This document shows positions 1 through 11,263 of a DNA stretch of 64,000 nucleotides, piece after piece. The DNA comes from Ustulina deusta. Its lineage: Eukaryota > Ascomycota > Sordariomycetes > Xylariales > Xylariaceae. The stretch covers positions 310,001 to 374,000 of the forward strand of contig JAJNNX010000020.1 in assembly GCA_023159155.1 (NCBI GenBank), in the 5' to 3' direction. Numbering within the stretch: the stretch's first letter is position 1; the number at the start of each line of letters is the position of its first letter. The notes beneath the pieces were generated by a model. It was not told the origin of the DNA. It saw only the letters and a list, made by a program, of their open reading frames with translations, and did not search any database. The translations under genes and the position numbers were made by a program.

Positions 1-782
1 CGGACCCGATCCCTCTCTTCGCCGTCCTGCACCACCGAGTTTCCCGTCGCGATCCTGCCACGGTGGAAGATGAGCTGGCCCGCATCTTGCTCGGTACGTG
101 CCGGCCGCTCGACCAGTTTGTCGTTGTCGCAGTCTCTGCAGCCCGAGTTATAAGGCCCGACGTGTTGGTAGCAGGCCTGGAAAAGCAGGTCGTGTGCGAG
201 GCCAGGAAACGCAAACTTCGATCCATGTTTTGATTGTAGCAGCCTTTTGGCGTGTTGCTGGAACGTGCTCTGGCCGAAATCGTGGTCGGACTCTAGCCTC
301 TCGAGACCGTTAAGTAACACACGGTCTGGGCGATTAATGGTGCCTAGCATCTCGAACCTCCCGTTGGGATGCGATCTCCCTGACTCATAGTAGATACACG
401 CGGCCTTCCCGTCGCCGGGCGCACCTACCACAACATCCCCAACGTGTACATCGTTGATAGAGTTGGAAGGTAACTGCCGAGGGACGCCACCGCCGATGCC
501 AACGAGCAGGGCCATGCGGATGTTGGGGAAGGTCGCGAAGAGGGGACCGGCCAGGCGGCCAGCGTTGACATTGCCGGTCATGCCCTTGGGGCAGGTGGCC
601 ATGACGAGGTTGTGGCCTGCGATGGCGCCGAAGATGTACACGTTGTCGTCGTAGTCAGGGTCGTAGGGCGGGGTGGCATGCTCCTCGTCGAGCATTAAAC
701 GCGAGGGCAGTAGCTCGATGGTGGCCACGGGGCAAATCCATGCAACATGATAGTCCGTCCGCTGCAGCGTCTTCCGGTTCAT
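1..782 (-). CDS. PNP/UDP phosphorylase-family domain protein, C-terminally truncated by window edge
   Basis: A minus-strand reading frame opens at ATG (782-780), the first ATG after an in-frame TAA at 809-807, and stays open for 260 codons to the left edge. The translation has landmarks of the fungal PNP_UDP_1 domain (nucleoside phosphorylase/MTA nucleosidase fold): VAWICPVATIEL near residue 13, VYIFGAIAGHNLVMATCP near 48, LLVGIGGGVP at 92-101, DVHVGDVVVGAPG at 111-123, and a GNSVVQDGEERDRV-like segment just before the edge. In fungi this domain is often the N-terminal module of NLR-like proteins (followed by NB-ARC/NACHT and repeats) or of ankyrin proteins; it is thought to act on nucleosides or nucleotides. 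What follows here is outside the window. No stops or RIP-like codons are seen, so it appears intact as far as visible. It is divergent from the HET gene. A stand-alone phosphorylase is an alternative. Confidence 0.85.
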   Translation of the reverse strand, partial: MNRKTLQRTDYHVAWICPVATIELLPSRLMLDEEHATPPYDPDYDDNVYIFGAIAGHNLVMATCPKGMTGNVNAGRLAGPLFATFPNIRMALLVGIGGGVPRQLPSNSINDVHVGDVVVGAPGDGKAACIYYESGRSHPNGRFEMLGTINRPDRVLLNGLERLESDHDFGQSTFQQHAKRLLQSKHGSKFAFPGLAHDLLFQACYQHVGPYNSGCRDCDNDKLVERPARTEQDAGQLIFHRGRIATGNSVVQDGEERDRV

Positions 783-1620
783 GGTACTCGCAGACGCCAC
801 TAAAGCTTAATGCACAGGCCACTCATAAATGAGATGGACAACTATGGCTGTGCAAAACAGTGGCAAGGCAAACTTTGAATGACGGATTGGCATTATGCTG
901 GCCACTCTGTTTATAAGGACGATTTATCAATTCCGTTAAGGCAAAGCCGGGCTGCCTCACTATGTCAGCCCCTTTTCGACCCCGCTTTGCGAGCCTGCAG
1001 TAAGGCGCAGCTTTGCATTATTCGTCTCCAATACCGTTTTAATAAGGAGGCTTGTCGAGTGCCATATTTCTGCCAAGGAAACCCACGCACGCATCGAAAA
1101 GCCTCTTTATAAGCTATAGTCTGGAACAGTCGTTACCGAAAGAGTCTGATAGCTCATGCTGACACTCCCGTGTAGGCGTTCGGCTTGTTGGGCCTACACA
1201 CCTCTTTCACTGCGTCCTATCGATTCTCTCTATATGCAACCAGGCTGGTTGGTTAAAGAGTACTGCTAAACTCAGTCGAGCGCAGGTGACTGCTTTCCAC
1301 ATGACAAAAACAAAATCGCATTTGTGCACTGGAATTCGGAATTCTTCTGGGGTCAAGCTAGTACCCTGGAAAGATCGACGATAGGGCATACACAAGGCTT
1401 AGACCATGACTATGGCTAGACCACCGGGATAACTGCTTATATAGGCACCTACGACAGTGTTGCTAAAGCTAGAAGAAGGCTGAGTTGACGAGCAGATGAA
1501 AGTGTAAAATGAAGATGAATCATCGACTCCTCACTCCACCTTCTGGCTATAATATTGCGCGCCCGAAAAAGAGAAAGCCCTCACAACTCTTCAGCTCGGC
1601 AAAATAGTTGGCCGATAGCC
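783..1620. promoter_or_regulatory. Divergent intergenic region between PNP_UDP gene and HET gene
   Basis: An 838-base gap of ordinary base composition separates two divergent start codons, so it should carry both promoters. A TATATA-like stretch (CTTATATAGG) lies near 1437-1446 and a TATAAT stretch near 1547-1552, upstream of the HET ATG at 1621. On the minus side a TATAAA-like string lies near 911-917. No convincing conserved ORF is seen; the short ORFs at 879-1112 and 1207-1395 have no recognisable content. Confidence 0.35.
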
Positions 1621-3447
1621 ATGGCGAACAAGTGCATGTACTCTTCACTTCCCCAACATGCTATACGTCTTTTCCGATTCACCTCAGACGTGCATCTCGA
1701 ATGCGAGCTTGCTATTTTCCCACTTGGCGAGGCCCCCAAATTCAACGCGCTTAGCTACTGCTGGGGCGACTCTGGCAGGTCGGCGTCCATGCGATGCAAT
1801 GGATACGAAGTCATGATCACCCCGACTCTGATGGAGGCCCTACAGGTCTTGATCGGACTCGACCGTGGTGGCATCGAGTGGATCTGGATTGATCAGGTCT
1901 GCATCAATCAGGCCAATATGTCAGAGCGCGGAAGTCAGGTCGACATGATGAAGGCCATTTACAAAACCTCCGAGAGAACAATTATTTGGCTGGGCACGGA
2001 GATATCCGGGATCGAAGCGGTTGGGACTCTGCTAGAGAAGTTGTCGCGTCTCTACAATCATGATCTCGAACCTAGCGGCGCCCGGAAGCGGCGGCGTTAT
2101 ACGATAGACGAATACGAGGCGGCAGATTTGCCACACCCCGAAGATCCATTATGGAATGTTCTTGGGGATATTCTCTCTCGGCCATGGTTTGTCAGATGCT
2201 GGGTCATACAGGAAGCAGCCCTCTCAAAGAATGCCCCCCAGATGCTCTGCGGAACATACGAGCTTTCATGGGAATGTATTATTCCCTCGGCAACATGGCT
2301 TTTGTCAATGTGCTACAAGTTAACTCCACTTCACCGCAGACCGACAACCGTGCCGGCGCTGAGGTCCCTCAAGTTGTTTAACGAGCTCAGGCAGGTGGGC
2401 CTACCCTGGGATATGACAACGCTGCTTAACAAAGCCAGACGATTCAAAGCTTCGGAACCGCGAGACCGCGTCTACTCTCTCATCGGCCTGGCAGGAGAAG
2501 CCAACGAGAGGTCTGTTCTGCCTGCTGCGCTCCGAGCCAATTATGATAGACCAGTCCAGGATGTCTTCCGCGATATAACACGATACATCATTATGTCATC
2601 TAGGAATCTTAGCATCCTCACGCTAATTCGATATAATCCCGATTGGAACAAATACCCTTCCTGGGTTGTGGATTTTGCCGGTGATGTACTGTGGGAGAGA
2701 ATATCACATTTTGCCTGGAGTGCTCAGGCACATGGTTGGCACTGTGTCAAAGAGATGACAAACGACGCTGCTGGGGACCTTCCAGTTGAGGTTCAGCACT
2801 CATCGGACGACATTCTTGCTCTAAAGGGTTTCCGAGTTGATACTATCAACGCCACATGTGCCGTGATGTCGAGCTCCGCCCTTCCCTCATTCGGTTCCCA
2901 GGCGCTAGTCGCGTTTAAGGAGGCATGCCAACGCGTTGGCGCCCGCTACACGACAAGGGAGACACTCGCGCGGGCAGTTATGGTGACGTTGTCGGCGGAC
3001 TGGAACCTTACAGGGCAGGAGCGGATGACGGATCAATCAATCAGCCATTTTTGGGCATACTTGTGGGAAGCGTATAACAGGCTGCATGATGAGACAACAC
3101 CGAGCAGAGATCAAGCAGAACTCGAAGAGTATGCCAGTCTTCTAGCCAAGGTAGAGCCGGATATCCCGGCCGACGCGAACATCTACCGTCTCCACCTGGA
3201 TACGGCGTATAACCGCAGGGTATTCTTTACGGCAGACAAGGCGTATATTGGCCTTGGGCCGAGCATCACCCAGAAAAATGATATTCTATGTATACTCTTC
3301 GGAGGAGCGACGCCAATGGTGCTGCGGCCTGTTGGGGATCTCTATCGCTTTATCGGCGAGTGCTATGTGTACGATTTAATGAGTGGTGAGGCGGTTAGGG
3401 ACTGGCAGGAGGGACATTACACCACAGAAGCATTTTGTCTCCGTTGA
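1621..3447 (+). CDS. Heterokaryon-incompatibility (HET) domain protein
   Basis: Single-exon gene of 608 residues. The frame is open from 1555 but without an ATG; the first ATG is at 1621 in good context (GCCATGGCG). The N-terminal third carries the HET domain (PF06985): NALSYCWGD at 42-50, followed by WIWIDQVCINQ at 87-97 and an IIWLG strand at 121-125. The C-terminal part (YIGLGP, VLRPVGDLYRFIGECYVYDLMSGE) is the usual tail of HET proteins, in which a short strand pair precedes the GE(A/V)xxDW end. HET domains, distantly TIR-like, trigger regulated cell death after fusion of unlike fungal individuals; the central region probably senses a partner. No RIP-like stops are present, so it is probably functional despite being 0.4 kb from a RIP-destroyed retrotransposon. 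Which allorecognition system it belongs to cannot be told. Confidence 0.93.
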   Translation: MANKCMYSSLPQHAIRLFRFTSDVHLECELAIFPLGEAPKFNALSYCWGDSGRSASMRCNGYEVMITPTLMEALQVLIGLDRGGIEWIWIDQVCINQANMSERGSQVDMMKAIYKTSERTIIWLGTEISGIEAVGTLLEKLSRLYNHDLEPSGARKRRRYTIDEYEAADLPHPEDPLWNVLGDILSRPWFVRCWVIQEAALSKNAPQMLCGTYELSWECIIPSATWLLSMCYKLTPLHRRPTTVPALRSLKLFNELRQVGLPWDMTTLLNKARRFKASEPRDRVYSLIGLAGEANERSVLPAALRANYDRPVQDVFRDITRYIIMSSRNLSILTLIRYNPDWNKYPSWVVDFAGDVLWERISHFAWSAQAHGWHCVKEMTNDAAGDLPVEVQHSSDDILALKGFRVDTINATCAVMSSSALPSFGSQALVAFKEACQRVGARYTTRETLARAVMVTLSADWNLTGQERMTDQSISHFWAYLWEAYNRLHDETTPSRDQAELEEYASLLAKVEPDIPADANIYRLHLDTAYNRRVFFTADKAYIGLGPSITQKNDILCILFGGATPMVLRPVGDLYRFIGECYVYDLMSGEAVRDWQEGHYTTEAFCLR

Positions 3448-3834
3448 ACCATGGCGGGTTTTTCTAGTTGCCTGGAGAAGGTTGCATTTATATGTATACT
3501 TAGGCATCGATTATACCTTACGGCGTCTATCATAAACAGGAAAGGCTGTTCTTTAACACTCTCTTCATCAGAGGTGTCTTCCTCGTCCGTAGACCAAATC
3601 TCTATCTCGGATTCGAACTGGTCGGGAGAGTTGGGGGACTCGAGAACAGGTTCGGAGTGGTAGGTATTGGATCGTGTAGATGAGAGGTTGGTGGTAGCCG
3701 ATGTCAGGTGTAGAGGTCATCTTGAGGAAGGTCGCGCTGGGATCTAGTATTAGACGCGCGGCCTGTAGCTACAGAGTATGCCGTGATGGATACTTGCATC
3801 CGCCCTGCGTCACATGGGGGGTTGACGGTGGGCC
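3448..3834. other. HET gene 3' flank up to retrotransposon
   Basis: Normal-composition DNA between the HET stop codon and the target-site duplication of the copia element. A 70-codon ORF (3451-3663) begins 3 bases after the HET stop, but it shows no domain and is more likely 3' untranslated sequence. Nothing else recognised. Confidence 0.4.
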
Positions 3835-3839
3835 ACTAC
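3835..3839. repeat. Target-site duplication ACTAC (left)
   Basis: The five bases ACTAC directly precede the LTR terminus here and directly follow the other LTR terminus at 11259-11263. A 5-base duplication is the hallmark of LTR retrotransposon integrase, and it fixes both ends of the element. Confidence 0.92.
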
Positions 3840-3989
3840 TGTCAAGATAAGTGGATACGTATACAAGTGAGCAGAATGTCTTATGTATTCAGGATAATCA
3901 GAAGGAAGAATCAAGAACCAAGGGTCCGGGGGAATCTAGTAATACATATAGTCAGAGAATAGAGTATACCTAATCTCTACATTCTAATA
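3840..3989 (-). repeat. LTR of copia copy 1 (downstream, 3' LTR in element sense)
   Basis: 150 bases, TGTCAAGATAAG at the left and CATTCTAATA at the right. It aligns end to end with 11109-11258; differences are mostly C/T and G/A transitions, for example TTCTAATA against TTCCAACA. It holds the GC-rich core AGGGTCCGGGGGAATCTAGT, which is shared by all three LTR copies in the window. Confidence 0.92.
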
Positions 3990-6900
3990 CTCTTATTTAC
4001 TTTAAACTTGTATATTGCTTTAGTTATTTAATATAATTATATAAAATATAACTTATAAATATAAATAGTAAATATAGTATTTTAATATTTTTAAAAAATT
4101 TTAAATATATTACTAGATTTTTTTTTTATAATTTATAATAAGTTTTTTTTATAAAAAGTTTTAATATATTAAAGTTCTAAAAGCTTATTAGTACTTTTAA
4201 TGTTTTTTTTTTATTTTGTTTAAAGTTTTGAATACTAGCTAAACTTATAAAAAACCTTTATAAAAAAAAAAAAAAAAAACAAATATAAGCTAGTTAATAA
4301 TAATATATAGATTATTTAGCTAAATATATATAATTTTTTAGTTTTAAGTTATTAAAGCTTAAATAAAAATAATTTTTTATAATTACTTATTAATAAATTT
4401 ATAATATATTATATAATAAATATAAGTTTTAGCTACTAAATATATTATTAATATTATATTATATTATAAATATTTGGACTTTTTTAAAAATAAAATTTAA
4501 AAAAATCTATTGTTTTTTTTAAAAAATATTTTTAATATATAATCTAATTATTATATTTTAAACAAAGTTATAATCCTAAAATATTATAGCTTTATTTTTA
4601 AATAGGTTAATTATTATTACTATAGTAAAAATATGCTATTTTATATTTTTTAATAACTTTTTTATTAGTTGTTTAATTAAAACATAAAAAAAAATTATTT
4701 AAATTTTTTAGCTATTTTTTTAATAGTTATAAAATATATTAAATATATTTTAAATATAAGTATTAAATATTATATTATTAAATTTTTTTTTTTTTTTTTT
4801 AAATAACTAAAAAATATTAATTTTAAATAAATATAAAGTATAGCTATAATTATAAAATTATAATATTATTCTAAATATTTAACTAATTAATTATTAGTTA
4901 ATTTTAAATATATTAATAGTTTTATAAAAAGATTAATTAAGTTTAATATAAATATATTTTTAGTAGCTAGTAATAAAAACTTTTATTTAGTATTATTTTA
5001 AAATAAATAATAATAATAAAATTAAATAATATAATAATTAATAGCTTAGTATTAATAAATAAAGTTGTTTTAATAAATTTAAAGTTTTTTATAATAATAT
5101 ATAAATAATAATAAAAAAATCTTTTATAGTAATAATTATATAACTATTTTATTATTTTTAGTTATAAAGCAGCTTTGCTAATATATAGGGTGCTTTATTA
5201 AAAATAGTAGTAAGTATTAATAAATTTAAAAGTTTTTTAAAATAGAACGTTTAAAAAAATAAAAGCTTTTAAAAACAAATTATATAAATTTTATATAAAT
5301 AAATATCTTTATAGCTTTTTAAAATATAATATTATTAAGTATATAAAGTTTTACTTAATTTTGCTTTTATTTATTTTAAGCTTAAAATACTTTAGAAAGC
5401 TAAAAATTTATTTTTTAATAATATTTTAATTAACCTATTTATTATTTATTAGTTAGTAAAAATATATTAAAGTTTAATATTACTATTAGTTTATTGTTTA
5501 TAAATAAATTTAAGCTAAATAGTTATATATTTAGTATTAGTATAATATAAAAAGTTATTTATTAAAGCAATAGTTTTTTAGTTATTTTTATAAATAATTA
5601 TAGTACTTATTCCTTAAGTAGTGTTTAGTTTTTTTAATAGTAGCTTTAGCTAAATAGCTTTTTTAATAGCTTATGTTTAACTAATATATTTAGTTTTATA
5701 AAAAAATAAAAATATAGTAGCTTATTGTTTAGAACTTTAGTTAAATGTTTTGCTATTAATATAAAAAATATATTCTAAAATAGATTTATAGGTATTTTGG
5801 TTGCTAGTATAGTTTGTATTAGTATAGCTAACTAGGTTTTAGAGTTTTTTGCAATATACTAATTTTATATTTGTAGTTCTTTTTAAGTATTTAAAAATAT
5901 AGCTAACTATTAATCTATAAGCTTTATTAAGCTTTGCTATAAATTAACTATAAAAAAAACAACAAATATAATATTAAGTTAAGTACTAAGCATAGTATAT
6001 ATTAATAACCTTATAGCACTTATATATTAAACTTTATTTTTAGGTATAGGTATATAATCTATTAGTAGTAGTTTAAAAGCTTTAATTTTTATAGGAATAT
6101 TTTTAAGTTTTACTTTTTAAAAATCAAAATTTTAAAAAACCTTTTTTATATAAACATTTTACTTAAAATAGATTGTTTTATTAAGCTAGTTTTTTCTAAT
6201 AGTTATTTTTAAGTAGTATAAGCAAGCTTTAAAATTTATTATATTAAACTTATTATATAAAGCAAACTTTATTTTATTAACTTTTTTTATAAAAAAAATA
6301 GTAATTAAAAAGTTATTTATATAAATAGTAATATAAATATGTTTTTTAGCAAATATTCTAATATTAACGTTTAAAAAAACAAAGCTAAATTTTTTTAAAA
6401 AAATAGCTAAAATTTTGTACTAAATTTTAAATGCTTGCTTTAAACTATATAGGGCCTTTTGCAATTTATATATTTTACTAGTACTATTTTTAAACTTAAT
6501 TAGTTATTTAATATAGATCTTTTTATTTATTTTTTTATAAAAAAACGTTATTTTAATATTTATTTATTTAAGCTTAAAATCAAAAGCTATAGCAATAATA
6601 AAAATTGTTTTATAGCTTATAGGTTTAACTACTAAAACAAAAGTTTTGTTATAGTTAAAGCTTTTTATTTATTTAAAGCTTTTAATTATTTAGCAAGCTT
6701 TATAATAAGTAATTAACCTATTTAGTTTGTACTTTAGCTTAAATACCTATTTTTTAAACAATATTTTGTGTTTTAATAAAAGATTATAAAGCACCTAAGT
6801 TTTATTATTAATTAATAATTTATATTTATTTTTTATATTTTTATACTAGTTATATTAATAAGCGCTATTTTTAGTTTAATTAACTGTTTTTAGTTCGGTT

Positions 6901-9900
6901 ATTTTTATTAAAAAAACATTTATAATACTAATAAATAATACTATTATTTAAAATAAGTTAATATTAATTTAATTTATTGCTATTTTATATATTAGATTTA
7001 ATATTAGCAATTAAAGCTATTTAGGTTATTTTATTTTAAAGTATAAGTTAAAATAGTTTTTTTAAACTTTTAAAAGTAGCATTACTATAATATAATTTTA
7101 TAATACTAGTAATTTATTATTAAAATTATTAAAAATATATATAAAAAAGTTTTGCTTAGAGTTATTTTTATTAGCTGTTCTAAAGCTAATATTTGGTTTA
7201 AACATAAAAAAAAAGCTTTAATTATAAATAGTTTTATTAGACCTAAATAATATAATATTTTTTAAAATTTTTTTAAGTATATACTTATATATATGTTTTT
7301 AAATATATAAAAGAGCACTTCTCTCTAAAATAAATAATTTAATATTTTTATTAGTTGTATTATTTATATTATTCTTTAGTTTATTAAAGATTTAAAATCT
7401 AACATGTTTAATATTAGCTTTTTGCTTAGTAATATTTCTAATTCTTACTATTGCAATTATTTTGCTAGCGTTTAAAGCAAAGTATATTATTTCGTATATA
7501 AAAAACTAGTTTTTAATAAAAACATAAATTTAATATTTTTTAAACTTAATATTGTTTATATAAATTATTTAACTAAAGTTTAAAAAAATAAAATAATTTA
7601 TAATACTTTTTTTTTAGTATTCTAATATAATATAAAGTTTTATTTTTTTATTAAAAATAAAAACTCTGCTTTTTAAAAAATAAAAGCCTAGATTTCTAAC
7701 AGTTTAAAAATATACTAGGTCTAATAGAACACTATACTATATTTTATAAAATATTTTTTTTTTTAGTTTATTAATTAGATATAAATTTTTTAAATATATA
7801 GTAGTACGGACTAGCACTAGCTAGTAGCAAAAATTAATACTAAATAAAGTAGCTATAATTAGTAATTATTAAACAATATTTTTTAGCACTCCTATAGCTT
7901 TTTTAGCAATATTATTTTATTAATACTGATTAATAGCTAAAAAGTATAGTACTATACTTTTATTATAACATAATGCTTTAAAAACATTTTTTATAAATAT
8001 AGGTCCCTAATTTAGAATAATAATATAGTATTTTTGCTTTAGCTATTTTTTTTAATTAAAAAAAGTTTAGAACAGTTTTAGAAATTCTAAAGTTAACTTT
8101 ATAAAGTATACCTAGGTCATTTTAATAAAATTATTTCTAATAATTGCTTACTAAGTTAACTTATTATGCCCTATAACTTGGTTTGCTTTGGTTGGCATAC
8201 CTACAAAATTTATATATAATAATTCTAGTTTTTATATTTTTTTTTATAAGGACTTTATATAAAAGGGTTTTTTTATTTGTTTTTTAATACAGGTTTTATA
8301 AAAACAATATTTTTAAATAAAAAATATCCTAGTTAAACAGTTTATTAAATCTTTTAGGTTTTAATTACTTAAATATTTTAGTTATTTATGCTAGATTTAT
8401 ATTTTAAAGTCAAATAAAAAATAAGCATAAAAACTAATATTTAAAACTATAATATTAGTATTACTATTAGAAATATTAACTAAATATAAGCTACTAATAG
8501 TTCTAGCTATTATAAAGCAGTTTTTTTTTTTAGTATTAAAAGCTTTATTATAGCAAAAAAAAAATTTAGCTTTTTTTTTAAAAAGCTGAAAAATAAAAAT
8601 TAGATTTACCCCACTTTTAAAAAAATAAGTAGCGTTATAAAAAATTGTTCGCTTTTTCTAACTATTTATTATTAAAATAACTATATAGTTTTTTATTTTT
8701 TTAAGTACTACTATTTTATTTTTTATTTTTAATATTTTTGAACTAATATATTTTTTTATATTAAAAAAGCTATTATAGTTATAAAAAAAATATTAATTAT
8801 AGCTTATATGTAAAATAATAATAGATTTTAGTTTTTTAATAAAAAAACTACCTATTATATTATTAAAGTTAGCAAAGCTAAACTTTAAAAGAGCGTTAGT
8901 TATATAAAATTTTTTTAAAACATTATAAAATAGTTTAAATATATTAAAAATAATAATTAATATAGTTTTAATTAAAAAAAAAGTAGTAATATTTATATTA
9001 ATATTAAATATTTTAATAAAAAAACTTAGTTTTAGGATTATAATTAGAGCTATGTTAGTAGTAAAGCTAAAATTAATAAAAATAAAATTAAAAAATTTAA
9101 AACTATTAGTAATAAAAAAAAAATTTATAACTAATAGAATTATTATTATTATTATTTTTGCTTTTTTTATATTTTTTTTTATTATTTTTTTTTTTTTTTT
9201 TTACTATTTTTTAAAAACTAGCTAAAAAAACTTAATAAAACATTTTTATAAAAAATAAATCCTTTTATAATAAATATACTTAGGCTTTTTATTAAAAACT
9301 AATAAGTTTATATTGCTTTTTTTTAATTTTTAATTTTATTATTTTTGCTTAATAGCTATAATAGCTTTATTAAAAATAATAGCCTTTTTTATAATTATAT
9401 TATTTTTGTTCTATTTAAATATAATATTATAATATTAAAAAAATATAATAAAAAATATATTAAGAAAAGATCTAAAAAAATTAAAAAACTTATTAATAAA
9501 AATTAGTTTTATAATAATATAAGTACTATTTAGCTTTATTAATTTATTTTAAATAGTTTAAAGTTCTAAAGCTAGCTTAGTTATATTATTTTTATAGAAC
9601 TTTAAAGTAATATTATTTTATTTATATATTAATAATTAAAAAATAGCACTACTATAAAATTTAAATTTTTTAATAATTTTTGTTTATATAAAAGTAGTAG
9701 TATTATAAAAAACTATATTAGTATACTTAATTGTTATTTAGATATTAGGTCCAAACTAATTCTGAATTGCTACGCAAGCTTTATTTTGTTTGTTTTTTTA
9801 GTTTTTAATTTTTTTTTAATAAATAGCAATATTTTTGCTAGCTTATTAAGCAAGAATTAAAGCCTAAGTTTTCTTAAATAAAAGTTGTCTGTATTTTATT

Positions 9901-11097
9901 ATTAATAAATATTTAAATATTTTTTTAATAAACTTAATATAATTTATAAGAAAATTTATTATAAAAATAAACTTTAGACTTATTAATTTAACTTTGTTTA
10001 TTATAACTATTTTATTAAACTATTTTTAAATAGGTTTTAAGAACTAAAGCTTTAATATTAAGGTTAAAAATAAAAGTAGTAGTTTTTTGTTTAAACTTTT
10101 ATATAATAGGTAGTAAGCTTAGTAGCGCTTAAAAATATATTATTAAAAATATAGAAAAAATAGGTAGAAGTACTAGTATTAATATATAGTTAGCTAGTCT
10201 AAATATTATTAGATATATAAAAGCAAATATAAATACTATTAATTATATAGGAATAATTAGTATAAGTATTACTATATATATAAGTAGTACTAAAGTTAGA
10301 AATAAAAAAATAAAATTTTTTTTTTAAATAATAACTTTAAAACTAAAAAAGTCTAATTTATTTAGAAATAAAAAAAGTAATAATATAAGTTGTAAACTTA
10401 GCAATAGATTATAAAACAAAATATTATTAAATAAAAAAAATTTGCTGTTAGATTTATTTATAAATAAATTAAATAAAGCAGTAATTAATTTAGTAATAAA
10501 ATATAAAAAATTATTTTTATTAAAAAGTCTAAAAATAAAAAAACAAAAAAATAGCTTTAACTTAAAAAAATATTGTCCGGTATTTAAAAATATTATATTT
10601 TTAGTTCTATTTAAATAAATAAATTATAAATATTTAAAAATAAAAAGTTAAATATTTTAAAATACCCAAAAAATAAAATAGCTAATAGCAAGAATTTTTT
10701 TTGTTAAACTTAGCATTAATAAAGTTTTATAGCTAAAATATTTAATAAATAGCGAAAACTAAAAATTTAGTAGCTAAATTATGCTATAACGTTTTAAGTT
10801 AACTTTAGTTTATAAAAGCAATAAAAAAAATAAGTAATATTAGAATTTTTGTTTATTCTAGTTTTAAAAAAAAAGTTATATTTATTTATTATATCAAAAA
10901 TTATATAAATTAAATAAAACAAATTAACTTTTATTTAGAATTAATATTTTTGTTTAATATTAAAACGTTTTAAAAAGTTTTATTATAACAAAAAATCGGA
11001 AAAACGTTTATAAAAAGTTATAAGTCCGCTAGCGTTTAAATTAAACAAAATTATTAAGTAGCATTTATATTAAAAACAATATAGGTAAATTGTTCTA

Positions 11098-11108
11098 AGT
11101 TTATAACC
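11098..11108 (-). other. Decayed primer-binding site (initiator tRNA-Met half type)
   Basis: Read on the minus strand, the bases directly inside the LTR are GGTTATAAACT. The same position in copy 2 (61076 onward) reads GGTTATAAACCTAG. Reversing RIP-type G-to-A changes gives GGTTATGAGCC, the complement of an initiator tRNA-Met anticodon stem-loop (GGCTCATAACC). This sets the transcription direction of the element. The restored sequence is inference; the two decayed copies are seen directly. Confidence 0.6.
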
Positions 11109-11258
11109 TATTAAAATAAGTAGATACGTATATAAATAAGCAGAATGTTTTATATATTTAGGATAATCAAAAAGAAGAATTAAGGACCAAAGGTCCGGGG
11201 GAATCTAGTGATACATATAGTCAGAGGATAGAGTGTACCTAATCTCCACATTCCAACA
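11109..11258 (-). repeat. LTR of copia copy 1 (upstream, 5' LTR in element sense)
   Basis: 150 bases, the partner of 3840-3989. The outer end CATTCCAACA is intact and abuts ACTAC (11259-11263); the inner end has TG changed to TA, a RIP-type change. Promoter elements cannot be separated from the background A/T. Confidence 0.92.
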
Positions 11259-11263
11259 ACTAC
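11259..11263. repeat. Target-site duplication ACTAC (right)
   Basis: An exact copy of 3835-3839, confirming that copy 1 is a complete insertion and not a recombination product. Confidence 0.92.

Larger units (their letters stand above)
3840..11258 (-). mobile_element. Complete RIP-destroyed copia-type LTR retrotransposon, copy 1
   Basis: A 7,419-base element bounded by two 150-base direct LTRs (3840-3989 and 11109-11258) and by the perfect target duplication ACTAC. Read on the minus strand, each LTR runs TGTT...ACA. The decayed primer-binding site (GGTTATAAACT, rc of 11098-11108) directly follows the right-hand LTR, so the element points leftwards. GGTTATGAGCC would be complementary to the anticodon arm of initiator tRNA-Met, the half-tRNA primer typical of copia elements. 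The interior is almost pure A/T with stops in every frame, so gag, protease, integrase, RT and RNase H cannot be delimited; this fits saturation by RIP. A second copy of the same family, in the opposite orientation, occupies 60926-64000 and is collinear with it. The superfamily call rests on the primer site, because RT motifs are unreadable. Confidence 0.9.

Noticed and set aside
3451..3663. 70-codon ORF directly after the HET stop
   Set aside because: No domain, Ser-rich low complexity, and its position fits 3' untranslated sequence.
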